Shown here: piece after piece, positions 34,086 to 43,167 of the stretch
Layout of the letters: each line of letters opens with the position of its first letter
Position numbering within the stretch: position 1 is the stretch's first letter
Source: JARYGU01 sp033795365
GTDB lineage: Bacteria > Pseudomonadota > Alphaproteobacteria > Rhizobiales > Rhizobiaceae
Assembly (NCBI GenBank): GCA_033795365.1
Contig: JARYGU010000010.1
Coordinates: 62,001-126,000 of the forward strand
DNA: 64,000 nt
Reading direction: 5' to 3'
The notes under the pieces: generated by a model
What the model was told of the DNA's origin: nothing
What the model saw: the letters and a program-made list of their open reading frames with translations, nothing else
Databases searched by the model: none
Translations under genes and position numbers: made by a program

Positions 34086-34403
34086 AGCTTCATCTTTTTC
34101 ATTCGTTCCCTTGCGCATTCGAGGGCGCCTTTCGGCGTCTTCCGTGACGTCTTGACAAACACATGCAGGACGATGACCTTGCGCCCGGTCACAGTCACAT
34201 AAATGCCGCGCGCAATACCTTCGGATGCTTTCGCCCGAAGTTCCCACAGCTTGCCCTCAAGATGCTTGACATGCGGCTCCCGCAGCTTGTCCAAGCCGAC
34301 ATTTTCGATCTTCCAAAAGACGGATCAGTCGTGCCTGCAGGCCCGGAGGCAGTGCCTCAATCTCTGCGTCAGCAGCATCGTGGGTCTCGACCGTCCATCG
34401 CAT
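34082..34403 (-). pseudogene. RelE/HigB-type toxin gene, frameshifted
   Basis: From the ATG at 34403 the frame reads MRWTVETHDAADAEIEAL, then PPGLQARLIRLLE, the normal start of a rhizobial RelE/ParE (Gp49-like) toxin. At about 34310-34316 the frame is lost; the rest continues in another frame as KIENVGLDKLREPHVKHLEGK, then LWELRAKASEGIARGIYVTVTGRKVIVLHVFVKTSRKTPKGALECARERMKKMKL to 34082. Loss of two A residues (GAAAAG to GAAG) would explain it. A 70-residue product could start at TTG 34294 but would lack the N-terminal helices. Confidence 0.82.
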
Positions 34404-34406
34404 CAG

Positions 34407-34418
34407 CGCTATATAGCG
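34407..34418. promoter_or_regulatory. Operator candidate of the second toxin-antitoxin locus
   Basis: CGCTATATAGCG is a perfect 12-bp palindrome 4 bp upstream of the toxin start, with an overlapping ATAGC/GCTAT inverted repeat (34413-34428). It is the natural binding site for the XRE antitoxin. Confidence 0.55.
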
Positions 34419-34535
34419 TATTTGCTATGACTTATCAAGCCAACAACGCAATGCTACCACATTGGATGTGGCAGCGAGAGCCGCCCGTTAGCGGCAGGGG
34501 GACTCCCTCATTCTATATCCGGATACTGTCGATCC

Positions 34536-35081
34536 TCAATTCTTCGCCAGTTCCCGGTCCACGGCTTCGACCAGCCTGCGGTCGTCCGGCGTCACATCCG
34601 GCGCGAAACGGGCGACGATCTCGCCGTTGCGGGCGATCAGGAACTTCTCGAAGTTCCAGAGGATTTCCTCGTCGTCCGCAACCTCAATGCCGAAGCTGCG
34701 CAGCCGCTCCTTCATCGGGCCGTCGCCGGTCACCGGCACACCCGAACTCGTGAGGCGCTGATAGAGCGGGTGCTTGTCCTCGCCCTTTACCGAAATCTTC
34801 GAGAAGATCGGAAACTGCACGTCATAGGTCAGGGTGCAGAATTCGACGATCTCCGCGTCGGTGCCCGGCTCCTGGCCCTTGAAGTTGTTGGCCGGGAAGG
34901 CGGCGATGACGAAGCCGCGCTCGCGCTTGTCCTCGTACAGCTTTTCGAGCGCCTCATATTGCTTGGTAAGTCCGCATTTGGAGGCGACGTTCACCACCAG
35001 AAGCACCTTATCCCTATATTCGCCCAGCGAGGCCTCACGGCCGTCGGCGTGCTTGACCGGCACGTCCAGAATTCCACTCAT
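34536..35081 (-). CDS. Glutathione peroxidase
   Basis: A 181-residue thiol peroxidase of the GPx family that reduces hydroperoxides. The active site is VNVASKCGLTKQYEALEKLY with Cys replacing selenocysteine, the conserved Gln-containing motif is seen as AFPANNFKGQEPG and the Trp as ILWNFEKFLI. Bacterial enzymes of this type usually take electrons from thioredoxin rather than glutathione. AGGAG lies seven bases before the ATG at 35081; a TTG two codons earlier is less likely. Confidence 0.92.
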   Translation of the reverse strand: MSGILDVPVKHADGREASLGEYRDKVLLVVNVASKCGLTKQYEALEKLYEDKRERGFVIAAFPANNFKGQEPGTDAEIVEFCTLTYDVQFPIFSKISVKGEDKHPLYQRLTSSGVPVTGDGPMKERLRSFGIEVADDEEILWNFEKFLIARNGEIVARFAPDVTPDDRRLVEAVDRELAKN

Positions 35082-35251
35082 CGGCAATCTCCTATAAGCA
35101 TGGCGCCGTGCAAACTATTGCGGCAGCGGCGAATGTCCAGTGAACATGTATCCAGGCAGGAACTTCGACCGTTTCCCGGCATTGATAAGCGGCTGAAAAG
35201 CAGCAAGAAGCTCTGAAGCCGGTCCCGCCCTTCCCTCGCAGTCGGAGCAGC

Positions 35252-37024
35252 ATGACAACAGAACAGATCCTCGCCTCCACCGTCATTATGCTGATGATGG
35301 CGGCCTTCATTTGGGGCAAGTTCCGCTACGATGTCGTGGCGTGTCTTTCGTTGCTGGCCGCGGTCGCCCTTGGCGTGGTTCCCGTCGAGAAGGCGTTCTC
35401 CGGCTTCAGCGACGATATCGTCATCATCGTCGCCAGCGCGCTCGTCGTCAGCGCCGGCGTCGCCCGTTCGGGCGTCGTCAACATGGCGATCCAGCGCTTC
35501 TTCCCGAACCTGTCCGCGATGCGCGCGCAGATGGCGCTGCTCCTGATCAGCGTCGCGGTGATGTCGTCCTTCATCAAGAATATCGGGGCGCTCGCCATCA
35601 TGATGCCGCTCGCCTTCCAGTTCGCGAAGCGATCCGGCGTGCCGGCATCGCGCTACCTGATGCCCATGGCCTTCGCAGCGCTGCTCGGCGGGCTGATGAC
35701 GCAGATCGGCACCTCGCCCAACATCGTCGTCTCGCGGCTGCGCGAAGAGATCGGCGGCACGCCCTTCACCATGTTCGATTTCACCCCCGTCGGCGCGACG
35801 CTCACCCTTGCCGGCGTCATCTTCCTGCTTCTGTTCTACTGGCTCGTCCCCGACAGGGCGAACCAGAATCCCTCCCTTCACGAGGCTCTGGAGACGGCCA
35901 CCTATTCCTCCGATGCGACGGTGGGCGAAGAGTCGACGGCGGACGGAAAGAAGTTGAGCGATGTGCTGAAATCCGGTGACGGCGAGGTGCTGGCGACGTC
36001 CATCATTCGCGGCGCCACGCGGATTTCGCCGCTGCCCGACATCGAATTGAGGGCCGGAGACACGATCCTGATGCAGGGCAATCCCGGCGCGCTGGACCGG
36101 GTGGTGTCGGCCTCCAAGCTCACGCTGTCGGGCAAGCCGATCAAGCATGCCGAAGGCGACGACGGCGAGATCGTTGCCGTAGAGGCGGTGATCTCCAACG
36201 ATTCGCGGCTCGTCGGCCTATCGGCCCGCAGCCTTTCGCTCTTTCATACACGCGGGGTCAATCTTCTCGCCGTCAGCCGACAGGGCCAGCGGCTGCAGGA
36301 ACGGTTGAGCGAAGTGCGGCTTCAGCCGGGCGACGTCGTGCTGCTGCAGGGCAGCCGCAAGACCATTCCGGCCTTTCTCCAGGAGCTCGGCTGCCTGCCG
36401 CTCGCCCAGCGCGAGATCCTGCTCGGCGCGCCGCGCAGGGCACTGCTCTCGATCGCCATCCTGGCGGCGGCCATGACCGCCACGGCCGCCGGCCTCGCTC
36501 CGGTGGCGCCCGCCTTCTTCGCCGCGGCGGTCGCCATGGTGCTCCTGAAGGTCATCCCCTTCAACGACGCCTACCGTTCGCTGGACGGGCCCATCCTCGT
36601 GATGCTTGCTGCCCTCATCCCCGTCAGCGACAGCCTCAGGACCAGCGGAGCGAGCGAGCTGATCGCCGCCTGGCTGGGACAAGCCGCCGCGGGCATGCCG
36701 CCTTACGGCGCGCTCGCGCTGATCCTCGTGACGGCAATGGCGGTGACCCCCTTCCTGAACAATGCGGCGACCGTGCTCGTCATGGCGCCGATCGCCGCCA
36801 GCTTCGCGACCACGCTCGGCTACAGGCCGGAGGCATTCCTGATGGCGGTGGCGATCGGGGCGGGCTGCGATTTCCTGACGCCTATCGGTCACCAGTGCAA
36901 TACGCTGGTGATGGGGCCGGGCGGCTACCGGTTCAGCGACTATCCGCGGCTCGGCCTGCCGCTCTCCTTCATCATCATCCTCGTCAGCATCCCGGCGCTG
37001 CTGTTCGTCTGGCCGGTTCGGTGA
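35252..37024 (+). CDS. SLC13/DASS-type transporter with central RCK_C domains
   Basis: A 590-residue inner-membrane protein of the SLC13/ArsB-NhaD superfamily. The N-terminal half (helices to about residue 205) contains SSFIKNIGALAIMMPLAF and LMTQIGTSPNIVVSRLR, one helical hairpin with the SNT-like motif. Residues about 215-380 are soluble and hold two RCK_C (TrkA_C) domains (SPLPDIELRAGDTILMQG; EVRLQPGDVVLLQG). The second membrane half repeats the pattern (TPFLNNAATVLVMAPIA, DFLTPIGHQCNTLVMGPGGY). The RCK_C inserts suggest control by a small ligand. Substrate could be dicarboxylate, sulfate or another anion. Confidence 0.88.
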   Translation: MTTEQILASTVIMLMMAAFIWGKFRYDVVACLSLLAAVALGVVPVEKAFSGFSDDIVIIVASALVVSAGVARSGVVNMAIQRFFPNLSAMRAQMALLLISVAVMSSFIKNIGALAIMMPLAFQFAKRSGVPASRYLMPMAFAALLGGLMTQIGTSPNIVVSRLREEIGGTPFTMFDFTPVGATLTLAGVIFLLLFYWLVPDRANQNPSLHEALETATYSSDATVGEESTADGKKLSDVLKSGDGEVLATSIIRGATRISPLPDIELRAGDTILMQGNPGALDRVVSASKLTLSGKPIKHAEGDDGEIVAVEAVISNDSRLVGLSARSLSLFHTRGVNLLAVSRQGQRLQERLSEVRLQPGDVVLLQGSRKTIPAFLQELGCLPLAQREILLGAPRRALLSIAILAAAMTATAAGLAPVAPAFFAAAVAMVLLKVIPFNDAYRSLDGPILVMLAALIPVSDSLRTSGASELIAAWLGQAAAGMPPYGALALILVTAMAVTPFLNNAATVLVMAPIAASFATTLGYRPEAFLMAVAIGAGCDFLTPIGHQCNTLVMGPGGYRFSDYPRLGLPLSFIIILVSIPALLFVWPVR

Positions 37025-37230
37025 AGCTTTCGCGGCGCGAAGACGGTGAGCGCCCGCTCCTCCCTTGACGCGCCCGAATGAATGTGGTCTCACGCAGCCC
37101 AAACGGAAAACTCCGCCTTCGCCGGCTTTTACGGCGAAAAATCGAGCTTTCCTCCCCATAAAGCATGAGTCTTGAACGCCGGTGCCTTTCCGGCGAGAGG
37201 CTCCAGAGCATGTCGAGACGGACAGACACT

Positions 37231-38700
37231 ATGAGCAACCCCGCGACGAATTCCGGCGTTCGCGTACGCATCGCGCCCTCCCCCACCGGCGAACCGCACG
37301 TCGGCACCGCCTATATCGCGCTTTTCAACTATCTCTTCGCGAAGAAGCACGGCGGCACCTTCATCCTGCGCATCGAGGATACCGACGCGACGCGCTCGAC
37401 CCCCGAATTCGAGGAGAAGGTTCTGGACGCGCTGAAATGGTGCGGGCTCGAATGGTCGGAAGGCCCGGACATCGGCGGCCCGCACGGCCCCTATCGCCAG
37501 TCCGACCGCAAGGCGATGTACCAGCCCTATGCGCAGGAACTGCTCGACAAGGGCCATGCCTTCCGCTGTTTCTGCACGCCGGAACGGCTGGAAGAGATGC
37601 GCGAGGCCCAGCGCGCCAGCGGCAAGCCGCCGAAATATGACGGCCTCTGCCTGAACCTGAGCGCCGAGGAAGTGACGTCGCGCATGGCCGCGGGCGAGCC
37701 GTCCGTCATCCGCATGAAAATCCCGACCGAAGGCTCCTGCGATTTCACCGACGGCGTCTATGGCGATGTCTCCATTCCATGGGATTCGGTCGACATGCAG
37801 GTCCTGATCAAGGCCGACGGCATGCCGACCTATCATATGGCGAACGTCATCGACGATCACCTGATGAAGATCACCCATGTGGCGCGCGGCGAGGAATGGC
37901 TGGCCTCAGTGCCGAAGCACATCCTGCTCTACCGCTACTTCGAGTGGGAACAGCCGGTGTTCATGCACCTCTCGCTGATGCGCAACGCCGACAAGTCGAA
38001 GCTTTCGAAGCGCAAGAACCCGACCTCGATCTCCTATTATTCCGCGCTCGGCTATCTGCCGGAAGCGCTGATGAACTTCCTCGGCCTGTTCTTCATCCAG
38101 ATCGCCGAAGGCGAAGAGCTGCTGACCATGGACGAGCTCTCCCAGAAGTTCGACCCGGAAAACCTTTCCAAGGCGGGCGCCATCTTCGACATCCAGAAAC
38201 TCGACTGGCTGAACGGCCGCTGGATCCGCGAGAAGCTTTCCGAAGAGGATTTCACCGCGCGGGTGCTGTCCTGGGCGATGGAGAACAACCGCATCAAGGA
38301 AGGCTTGCGGCTTTCGCAGTCGCGCATCTCCAAGCTCGGCGAACTGCCGGAGCTCGCAGGCTTCCTGCTGAAATCCGATCTCGGGCTCGAGCCGTCCGCC
38401 TTCGCCAAGGTGAAGTCGATGCCGGAGGAAATCCTCGAAATCCTCAACACGGTGCAGCCGGATCTCGAAAAGCTCGTCGAATGGAACGTCGAGACGATCG
38501 AGGCGGAACTTCGCGCCATCGCCGATCGCATGGGCAAGAAGCTGAAGGTGGTAGTGGCCCCTCTCTTCGTCGCCGTCTCCGGCTCGTCACGCTCGCTGCC
38601 GCTCTTCGACAGCATGGCGATCCTCGGCCGCTCGGTCGTGCGCCAACGGCTTAAGGTGGCCTCGCAGGTGGTGGCCTCGATGGTGGGCGACGGAAAATAA
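37231..38700 (+). CDS. gltX: Glutamate-tRNA ligase
   Basis: A 489-residue class I aminoacyl-tRNA synthetase that charges tRNA-Glu (in many alphaproteobacteria also tRNA-Gln, later amidated). The HIGH-type motif is PSPTGEPHVGTAYIALFNY and the KMSKS-type motif is DKSKLSKRKNPTS; the glutamate-site Arg in IAPSPTG is preceded by VRVR. The C-terminal anticodon-binding domain is present. The ATG at 37231 is close to the first conserved residue; in-frame ATGs at 37210 and 37165 are possible but add non-conserved sequence. Confidence 0.96.
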   Translation: MSNPATNSGVRVRIAPSPTGEPHVGTAYIALFNYLFAKKHGGTFILRIEDTDATRSTPEFEEKVLDALKWCGLEWSEGPDIGGPHGPYRQSDRKAMYQPYAQELLDKGHAFRCFCTPERLEEMREAQRASGKPPKYDGLCLNLSAEEVTSRMAAGEPSVIRMKIPTEGSCDFTDGVYGDVSIPWDSVDMQVLIKADGMPTYHMANVIDDHLMKITHVARGEEWLASVPKHILLYRYFEWEQPVFMHLSLMRNADKSKLSKRKNPTSISYYSALGYLPEALMNFLGLFFIQIAEGEELLTMDELSQKFDPENLSKAGAIFDIQKLDWLNGRWIREKLSEEDFTARVLSWAMENNRIKEGLRLSQSRISKLGELPELAGFLLKSDLGLEPSAFAKVKSMPEEILEILNTVQPDLEKLVEWNVETIEAELRAIADRMGKKLKVVVAPLFVAVSGSSRSLPLFDSMAILGRSVVRQRLKVASQVVASMVGDGK

Positions 38701-38710
38701 ATTTGAGAGT

Positions 38711-38823
38711 GCCCCTCATCCGCCTGCCGGCACCTTCTCCCCGCAAGCGGGGAGAAGGACGCAAGAGGGTACCGCAGACGGTCCCCTCGCCCCGCTTGCG
38801 GGGAGAGGGCTAGGGTGAGGGGC
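38711..38823. repeat. Rhizobial intergenic mosaic element, copy 3
   Basis: A 113-bp element bounded by the perfect inverted ends GCCCCTCA (38711-38718) and TGAGGGGC (38816-38823). Inside are a perfect 12-bp-arm hairpin (CCTTCTCCCCGC, AA loop) at 38733-38758 and a CCCCGC/GCGGGG hairpin near 38790-38806. It is the most compact and regular copy and fills the gap between gltX and lysS. Confidence 0.82.
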
Positions 38824-38866
38824 AGTCACACGGCACAAGGCCAAAGACCGTTACAGGAATTGAACG

Positions 38867-40363
38867 ATGACCGACACGAAGACCGAAACCGCTCTCTCCT
38901 CCGACGCGACGGAAGTCCGCGCGCAAAAGCTCGCTCTGCTGCGCGAGAAGATCGGCGACGTCTACCCGGCGCATTTTCACCGGACGATGACGAATGCGGA
39001 GCTTGCGGCGAAATATGAAAGCCTCGAGCCGGACACCGAGAGCGGCGACACCGTCACCGTCGCCGGCCGCGTCTATTCCTCGCGCAACTCCGGCATGTTC
39101 ATGGATATCCATGACGCCTCTGGCAAGATCCAGATCTTCAGCCATAAGGACACGACGCCCGAGGAAGTCCGCGACCTGCTGCCGCTGATCGACATTGGCG
39201 ACATCATCGGCGTGACCGGCGTCGTGCGCCGCACCAAGCGCGGCGAGCTGACGATCAACGCGCGCGAGATCACCATGCTGACCAAGTCGCTGCTGCCGAT
39301 GCCGGAAAAGTGGCACGGGCTCTCCGACATCGAGCTTCGCTACCGCAAGCGCCACCTCGACATCATGACCAACGAGGAATCGAAGCTGCGCTTCCAACAA
39401 CGCTCGAAGATCGTCTCCGGCATCCGCCGCTTCATGGAGAACGACGGCTTCATGGAAGTCGAGACGCCGATGCTCCATTCGGTCTATGGCGGCGCCACCG
39501 CCGAGCCCTTCAAGACGCATCACAACACGCTGAAGCTCGACATGTACCTGCGCATCGCGCCGGAGCTTTACCTGAAGCGCACGCTCGTTTCCGGTCTCAC
39601 CGACAAGGTCTTCGAGATCAACCGCAACTTCCGCAACGAAGGCGTTTCCACAAGGCACAATCCCGAATTCACGATGATGGAGTGCTACTGGGCTTATGCC
39701 GACTACGAGGACATCATGGATCTCGTGGAGCGCATGTTCGCGGAACTCGCGGTTAAGATCCACGGCTCGACCGAATTCACCTATGGCGACAAGGAAATCT
39801 CCTTCAAGGGCCCGTTCCGCCGCGTGCCGATGCCCGACGCCGTGAAGGAAGCGACCGGCATCGATTTCCTGGCCATCAAGACAGACGAGGAAGCCCGCGC
39901 CGCCGCCAAGGCTGCCGGCTTCGAGATCGAGAAGGACTGGACCTGGGGCGAATGCCTCGCCTTCATCTTCGAGGAGAAGGTCGAGCCGACGCTGATCCAG
40001 CCGGCGCATGTCACGCATTTCCCGAAGGACATTTCGCCGTTTGCCAAGGAAGTGCCGGGCGAGCCGCGCCTCGTCGAGCGCTTCGAGACCTATTGCAACA
40101 CCTGGGAGCTCGGCAACGCGTTCTCGGAACTCAACGACCCGGAAGAGCAGCGCGCCCGCATGGTCGAACAGCTCGAACAGGCGCATGGGCGCGGCGAAAA
40201 GGAAAAGCAGCTCGACGACGAGTTCCTGGACGCGATCGATCAGGGCATGCCGCCGGCCGGCGGCCTCGGCGTCGGCGTCGACCGCCTGATCATGTTGCTC
40301 ACCAACGCCCCCTCGATCCGCGACGTCATCCTCTTCCCGGCACGGCGCGCCAAGAACGATTGA
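38867..40363 (+). CDS. lysS: Lysine-tRNA ligase (class II)
   Basis: A 498-residue class II synthetase. An N-terminal OB fold (TVTVAGRVYSSRNSGMFMDIHDASGKIQIFSHKD) binds the anticodon; motif 1 is FMENDGFMEVETPML, motif 2 NRNFRNEGVSTRHNPEFTMMECYWAY, motif 3 GVGVDRLIMLLTNAPSIRDVILFP. The start at 38867 has CAGGAATTG upstream. It follows gltX with a mosaic repeat between them. Short for a bacterial lysS only by normal variation. A stem-loop lies downstream at 40400-40421. Confidence 0.96.
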   Translation: MTDTKTETALSSDATEVRAQKLALLREKIGDVYPAHFHRTMTNAELAAKYESLEPDTESGDTVTVAGRVYSSRNSGMFMDIHDASGKIQIFSHKDTTPEEVRDLLPLIDIGDIIGVTGVVRRTKRGELTINAREITMLTKSLLPMPEKWHGLSDIELRYRKRHLDIMTNEESKLRFQQRSKIVSGIRRFMENDGFMEVETPMLHSVYGGATAEPFKTHHNTLKLDMYLRIAPELYLKRTLVSGLTDKVFEINRNFRNEGVSTRHNPEFTMMECYWAYADYEDIMDLVERMFAELAVKIHGSTEFTYGDKEISFKGPFRRVPMPDAVKEATGIDFLAIKTDEEARAAAKAAGFEIEKDWTWGECLAFIFEEKVEPTLIQPAHVTHFPKDISPFAKEVPGEPRLVERFETYCNTWELGNAFSELNDPEEQRARMVEQLEQAHGRGEKEKQLDDEFLDAIDQGMPPAGGLGVGVDRLIMLLTNAPSIRDVILFPARRAKND

Positions 40364-40399
40364 GGACTGCGGGATCCCGTGCCTGGAGCAGCAGGCAGG

Positions 40400-40421
40400 C
40401 TGGAGCGGACTACCGCTCCAG
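40400..40421 (+). terminator. Stem-loop after lysS
   Basis: CTGGAGCGG and CCGCTCCAG form a perfect 9-bp stem around ACTA, 36 bp after the lysS stop. No T-run follows, so it may be an RNA-stabilising or Rho-assisted terminator hairpin. Confidence 0.45.
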
Positions 40422-40531
40422 CGCCGCCACGCACGCAATGCCAATTAGCCATAAAATGCTCTGGAGCCGTATTCCAAATGCGGCTGTTTCATACACTGTA
40501 GATGTAGGTCGGTCCTGCGCTGTAGGCGGGC

Positions 40532-41149
40532 CTATTCGCTCGAAAAAGCCTCGGCGTATTCCGCATGCGCCGCTTCGCCATGGTTGGTTTCGGCGCTCTG
40601 GCTATCCTCGGTATCGCTGCAGCCCTCGCGTTCGTTCATGCCGGTGACGATCGCCTTTATGTCGTCGAGGCCGAGTTCCTTGCGTTCGCCGTAGAATACG
40701 CCGTTGCCGGCGGGCTTTCCGTCGATGTAGCGGGCGACGAAGGCCGCGGCCATGCCGGGGATCCGTTCCGGCTCGCGGGAGAACAGCACCTCCGCGCCAA
40801 TCGCCCGCCCGCGCATGTCGGCGCGGTTCACCGGACCGGCCTCGTCCAGCAGGATGACCTGGTAGAGATCGGCGGTTTCCTTGTTCGAAAAGGCACCGGC
40901 GACGCGAAGGGCGGTCTTCACCCGCACATCGCCGTCCACAGCGTCGGCGCGTACATAGCGGCGAAGCCAGGTCTGGCCGTTCTGTTGCAGGCGGACGGTG
41001 GCGACCGTGGTGCAGGCGACGCCCGAGATCTTCCGCTCCGGCAGGCCGAGTATCGCATCACGCCCGACGAAGACGGCGGCGGCACCCGAGGCTCCCGACA
41101 GGACGAGGATGCCCGCCACGCGGAAAAGCATCTTCCGCGACAAACGCAT
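40532..41149 (-). CDS. Hypothetical membrane-anchored protein
   Basis: A 205-residue protein with one N-terminal hydrophobic helix after a basic start (MRLSRKMLFRVAGILVLSGASGAAAVFVGRD), which could be a signal anchor, and a soluble part of about 165 residues ending in an acidic, Ser/Glu/His-rich tail (CSDTEDSQSAETNHGEAAHAEYAEAFSSE). I do not recognise a family. The soluble part is predicted in the periplasm. A TTG at 41170 with GGAAG upstream is an alternative start adding 7 residues. It is divergent from sitA. Confidence 0.65.
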   Translation of the reverse strand: MRLSRKMLFRVAGILVLSGASGAAAVFVGRDAILGLPERKISGVACTTVATVRLQQNGQTWLRRYVRADAVDGDVRVKTALRVAGAFSNKETADLYQVILLDEAGPVNRADMRGRAIGAEVLFSREPERIPGMAAAFVARYIDGKPAGNGVFYGERKELGLDDIKAIVTGMNEREGCSDTEDSQSAETNHGEAAHAEYAEAFSSE

Positions 41150-41310
41150 TTTACTCGGGAAAGCTTTCAAGCCGGCGCTCTTCCTTTGAGGTTATGGGAT
41201 GGGGCCATCGCGCATGGCGTGGAACCCGCACTCTAGCTGCGGGTTGTTTCCGAAAGTTTAAGCCTCACCGCAATCGCAATGCAGGCGCCCCGCCGCATCA
41301 GGAAATAAAT

Positions 41311-41376
41311 TGAGAATGATTTGCAATAGCATTGACATGTGCCGGCCCGATATATTTTATTGCAACTCAGTTGCAA
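41311..41376 (+). promoter_or_regulatory. Candidate Mur (Fur-family) boxes of the sit operon
   Basis: TTGCAACTCAGTTGCAA at 41360-41376 has perfect 8-bp arms around one base and lies 23 bp before sitA. A second AT-rich dyad-like stretch, AATGATTTGCAATAGCATT, begins near 41315. Rhizobial sit operons are repressed by the manganese-sensing Fur homologue Mur through A/T-rich dyads containing TGCAA, so these are the likely sites. Confidence 0.6.
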
Positions 41377-41398
41377 AAGCAGTTAATGTGGAGACCAT

Positions 41399-42298
41399 AT
41401 GTTTAGCCGATTGCTGAAAATCGCCGTCATCTCGTCCCTGGTTGCCGCCGCTTCGGCGGTGACCGGCGCGTACGCGCAGGAAAAGCCGAAGGTGGTGACC
41501 ACCTTCACGATCATCGCGGACATCGCCGCCAATGTCGCGGGCGATGCCGCCGACGTGGAATCGATCACCAAACCGGGCGCCGAGATCCACAACTACCAGC
41601 CGACCCCGCAGGACATCTATAAATCACTCGGAGCCAAGCTCGTGCTCAGGAACGGGCTTAATCTCGAGCTCTGGTTCGACAAGTTTCTGGCCAATCTCGG
41701 GGACATTCCGAACGTGGTCGTCTCCGAGGGCGTCCAGCCGATGGGCATCGTGGAAGGGCCCTATCAGGGCAAGCCCAATCCGCATGCCTGGATGTCGCCC
41801 GACAATGCGCTGATCTATGTGGAGAACATCCGCAAGGCACTGAGCGACATCGATCCGGCGAACGCCACCGTCTACGAGGCCAATGCGAAGGCCTACGGCG
41901 GCAAGATCAACGCGCTCGCCGAAGAGATCCGCGGCGAACTCGCCGCGCTGCCGGAAGACAGGCGCTGGCTCGTGACCAGCGAAGGCGCCTTCAGCTATCT
42001 GGCGCGCGATTTCGGCCTGAAGGAATTGTTCCTGTGGCCGATCAATGCGGATCAGCAGGGCACGCCGAAACAGGTGAAAGCGGTGATCGACGCGGTGCGG
42101 GAGCACAATATCCACGTGGTCTTCAGCGAAAGCACCGTCTCCGCCGATCCGGCCAGACAGGTCGCCGCCGAGACCGGTGCAGCCTATGGCGGCATCCTCT
42201 ATGTCGATTCCCTCAGCGAGCCGGACGGGCCGGTTCCGACCTATCTCGATCTCCTGCGCGTCACTTCGGAAACAATCGTGAAAGGCCTCTCGCAATGA
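41399..42298 (+). CDS. sitA: Manganese ABC transporter substrate-binding protein SitA
   Basis: A 299-residue cluster A-I metal-binding protein of the periplasm. Residues 1-26 are a signal peptide ending AYAQ. The four ligands are recognisable: the His in AEIHNYQPTPQD, the His in PNPHAWMSPDN, the Glu in TSEGAFSYLARDFGL and the Asp in SESTVSADPARQ. No His-rich loop is present, which favours Mn(II)/Fe(II) over Zn(II). GTGGAG precedes the ATG. First gene of the sitABCD operon. Confidence 0.93.
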   Translation: MFSRLLKIAVISSLVAAASAVTGAYAQEKPKVVTTFTIIADIAANVAGDAADVESITKPGAEIHNYQPTPQDIYKSLGAKLVLRNGLNLELWFDKFLANLGDIPNVVVSEGVQPMGIVEGPYQGKPNPHAWMSPDNALIYVENIRKALSDIDPANATVYEANAKAYGGKINALAEEIRGELAALPEDRRWLVTSEGAFSYLARDFGLKELFLWPINADQQGTPKQVKAVIDAVREHNIHVVFSESTVSADPARQVAAETGAAYGGILYVDSLSEPDGPVPTYLDLLRVTSETIVKGLSQ

Positions 42299-43167
42299 TG
42301 ATGGGCAGCAAGGCAAAGCCATTGAACGGCATTACCGCCGAAGACGTGACCGTCACCTACAGAAATGGTCTCACTGCCTTGCGCCACGCCAGCTTTTCCG
42401 TTCCGAAGGGGACGATCACGGCCTTGGTCGGCGTCAACGGCAGCGGGAAATCGACGCTGTTCAAGGCGATCATGGGCTTCGTGCCCGTTGCTGCCGGAAA
42501 GGTGACCATCCTGGGCCTTCCCGTCCGCGAGGCGCTGAAGCGCAATCTCGTCGCCTATGTGCCGCAGGCCGAGGAGGTCGACTGGACCTTTCCGGTTCTA
42601 GTCGAGGACGTGGTGATGATGGGGCGCTACGGACATATGAACTGGCTTCGCGTGCCCTCCAAGCGCGATCACGAGATGGTCGCCGAGGCGCTGGCGCGCG
42701 TCAACATGAGCGACTACCGCAAGCGCCAGATCGGCGAGCTTTCCGGCGGGCAGCGCAAGCGCGTCTTCCTGGCCCGCGCGCTGGCGCAGGAGGGGCAGGT
42801 CATTTTGCTCGACGAGCCCTTCACCGGCGTCGACGTCACGACGGAGGAGCAGATCATCGAGCTTCTCGGCGTCTTGCGCGCCGAGGGGCGGGTGATGCTG
42901 GTTTCCACGCACAATCTCGGCAGCGTTCCGGATTTCTGCGATCGGACCGTCTTCGTCAAGGGCACGGTCATCGCCTCCGGTCCGACCGCGGAGACCTTCA
43001 ACGAGGCCAATCTGGAGCGCGCTTTCGGCGGCGTGCTGCGCCACTTCATCCTCTCCGGCCAGGACCTTCACGACGATGCGGATCCGCGCCAGGTCAAGGT
43101 TATCTCGGACGACGAGCGCCCCTTCGTCATCTATGGCGAGCGCAAGGAAGAAGAGGCCGGCCGATGA
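42295..43167 (+). CDS. sitB: Manganese ABC transporter ATPase SitB
   Basis: A 290-residue ABC ATPase: P-loop GVNGSGKST, Q-loop AYVPQAEEVDWTFPV, signature LSGGQRKRVFLARAL, Walker B VILLDEPFTGVD and the switch His in STHNLG. The C-terminus is extended by an acidic-basic tail (QVKVISDDERPFVIYGERKEEEAGR) as in SitB/MntB proteins. Three consecutive ATG codons start at 42295, the first overlapping the sitA stop; which is used is uncertain. It energises the SitC/SitD channel. Confidence 0.93.
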   Translation: MMMGSKAKPLNGITAEDVTVTYRNGLTALRHASFSVPKGTITALVGVNGSGKSTLFKAIMGFVPVAAGKVTILGLPVREALKRNLVAYVPQAEEVDWTFPVLVEDVVMMGRYGHMNWLRVPSKRDHEMVAEALARVNMSDYRKRQIGELSGGQRKRVFLARALAQEGQVILLDEPFTGVDVTTEEQIIELLGVLRAEGRVMLVSTHNLGSVPDFCDRTVFVKGTVIASGPTAETFNEANLERAFGGVLRHFILSGQDLHDDADPRQVKVISDDERPFVIYGERKEEEAGR

